From contig LT598454.1 in NCBI GenBank assembly GCA_900074725.1, positions 564,854-628,853 of the forward strand: 64,000 bases of DNA, given 5' to 3'. The DNA is from Lachancea dasiensis (Eukaryota > Ascomycota > Saccharomycetes > Saccharomycetales > Saccharomycetaceae). The notes below the pieces were generated by a model that was not told where the DNA came from, searched no databases, and saw only the letters and a list, made by a program, of their open reading frames with translations. Position 1 is the stretch's first letter. Every line of letters begins with the position of its first letter. Both the position numbers and the translations under genes were made by a program. Of this stretch, positions 63,619 to 64,000 are shown one piece after another.

Positions 63619-64000
63619 TTATAGCTCCTGAGAAGCCTTGCCAGGCTTTCCAGACTTCTTTGGAAGCAAGTTTTGGTGAATGTTTGGCAATACACCACCT
63701 TGGGCGATGGTCACGTTACCTAGTAGCTTGTTAAGTTCGTCATCGTTTCTGATGGCCAACTGCAAATGACGGGGAATGATTCTGGTCTTCTTGTTGTCTC
63801 TAGCGGCATTACCGGCCAATTCCAAAATTTCGGCCGCTAGATATTCCAAAACAGCAGTCATGTAGACTGGGGCACCTGAACCGACTCTTTGAGCGTAGTT
63901 ACCTCTTCTCAAAAGTCTGTGGACTCTACCGACTGGGAAAGTCAAACCAGCCTTGGCAGATCTAGATTGGGAAGCCTTGGCAGCGGCTCCGGCCTTACCT
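63619..64000 (-). CDS. HTA1: Histone H2A (5' end beyond the window)
   Basis: Core histone H2A. The reverse strand shows 126 residues, from the N-terminal tail ([18 protein letters not shown]) through the histone fold: [40 protein letters not shown] and [20 protein letters not shown]. The C-terminal tail ends GKASQEL, with the SQEL motif phosphorylated by Mec1/Tel1 after DNA damage. Only the first few codons are missing. Against S. cerevisiae the tail residues differ slightly and L/M is swapped in VYMTAV. Codon use is that of a highly expressed gene. Order ADK1-HTA1 matches YDR226W-YDR225W; the divergent H2B gene would lie outside the window. Confidence 0.97.
   Translation of the reverse strand, partial: GKAGAAAKASQSRSAKAGLTFPVGRVHRLLRRGNYAQRVGSGAPVYMTAVLEYLAAEILELAGNAARDNKKTRIIPRHLQLAIRNDDELNKLLGNVTIAQGGVLPNIHQNLLPKKSGKPGKASQEL

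Overview
This window reads as chromosomal DNA of a budding yeast in the family Saccharomycetaceae, from a lineage that did not go through the whole-genome duplication (Lachancea-like is my best guess; the species cannot be fixed from sequence reading alone). The genes are compact, nearly intronless and nuclear. The intact tRNA genes are split in the yeast way. Almost every protein-coding gene is recognisable as the counterpart of a Saccharomyces cerevisiae chromosome IV gene. From memory of the S. cerevisiae map, two series run through the window interleaved and collinear. One is the YDL series: CWC2, NHP2, GLE1, YDL206W, HEM3, RTN1/RTN2, ACK1, MRPL11, TRM8, YDL199C, GGC1. The other is the YDR series: SNU56, YDR239C, SEC26, MRPL7, FMN1, PRP42, LYS4, RTN1, HEM1, COX20, IVY1, PCF11, SIR4, ADK1, HTA1. 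One unduplicated segment matching two S. cerevisiae segments is the signature of a pre-duplication gene order.

Layout. 1-6.7 kb: the 5' part of CWC2, a split tRNA-Tyr, a tRNA relic, NHP2 with a ribosome-biogenesis promoter, SNU56 and the YDR239C homologue. 6.7-15.4 kb: an accessory island between the YDR239C homologue and SEC26. It holds ARO9, a possible small gene, a degraded LTR-like repeat, a bacterial-type GNAT acetyltransferase, an NmrA-like oxidoreductase, and a graveyard with a fused copy of MRPL7 and SEC26 fragments beside a broken AIF-like oxidoreductase. 15.4-44.8 kb: dense conserved genes (SEC26, MRPL7, GLE1, FMN1, YDL206W, PRP42, HEM3, LYS4, RTN1, HEM1, ACK1, COX20, IVY1, MRPL11, TRM8, sugar-porter homologue). 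44.8-48.2 kb: gene-poor, with a second LTR-like repeat and the tail of a lost membrane protein. 48.2-57.5 kb: GGC1, PCF11, SIR4, ADK1. 57.5-61.4 kb: gene-poor, with two strong palindromes, a third LTR-like repeat, split tRNA-Ser(CGA) and tRNA-Lys(UUU), and a tRNA relic. 61.4-64 kb: a low-complexity, possibly eisosomal protein and a histone H2A gene cut by the window end.

Functionally the window covers splicing (CWC2, SNU56, PRP42), ribosome and tRNA biogenesis (NHP2, TRM8), mitochondrial translation and respiration (MRPL7, MRPL11, COX20), haem synthesis (HEM1, HEM3), GTP/GDP exchange with mitochondria (GGC1), flavin and lysine synthesis (FMN1, LYS4), mRNA export and 3'-end formation (GLE1, PCF11), membrane traffic and shape (SEC26, RTN1, IVY1), and chromatin (SIR4, H2A). 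I found no coherent new multi-gene system. The most unusual material is the 6.7-15.4 kb island and the palindrome pair near 58.2 kb.
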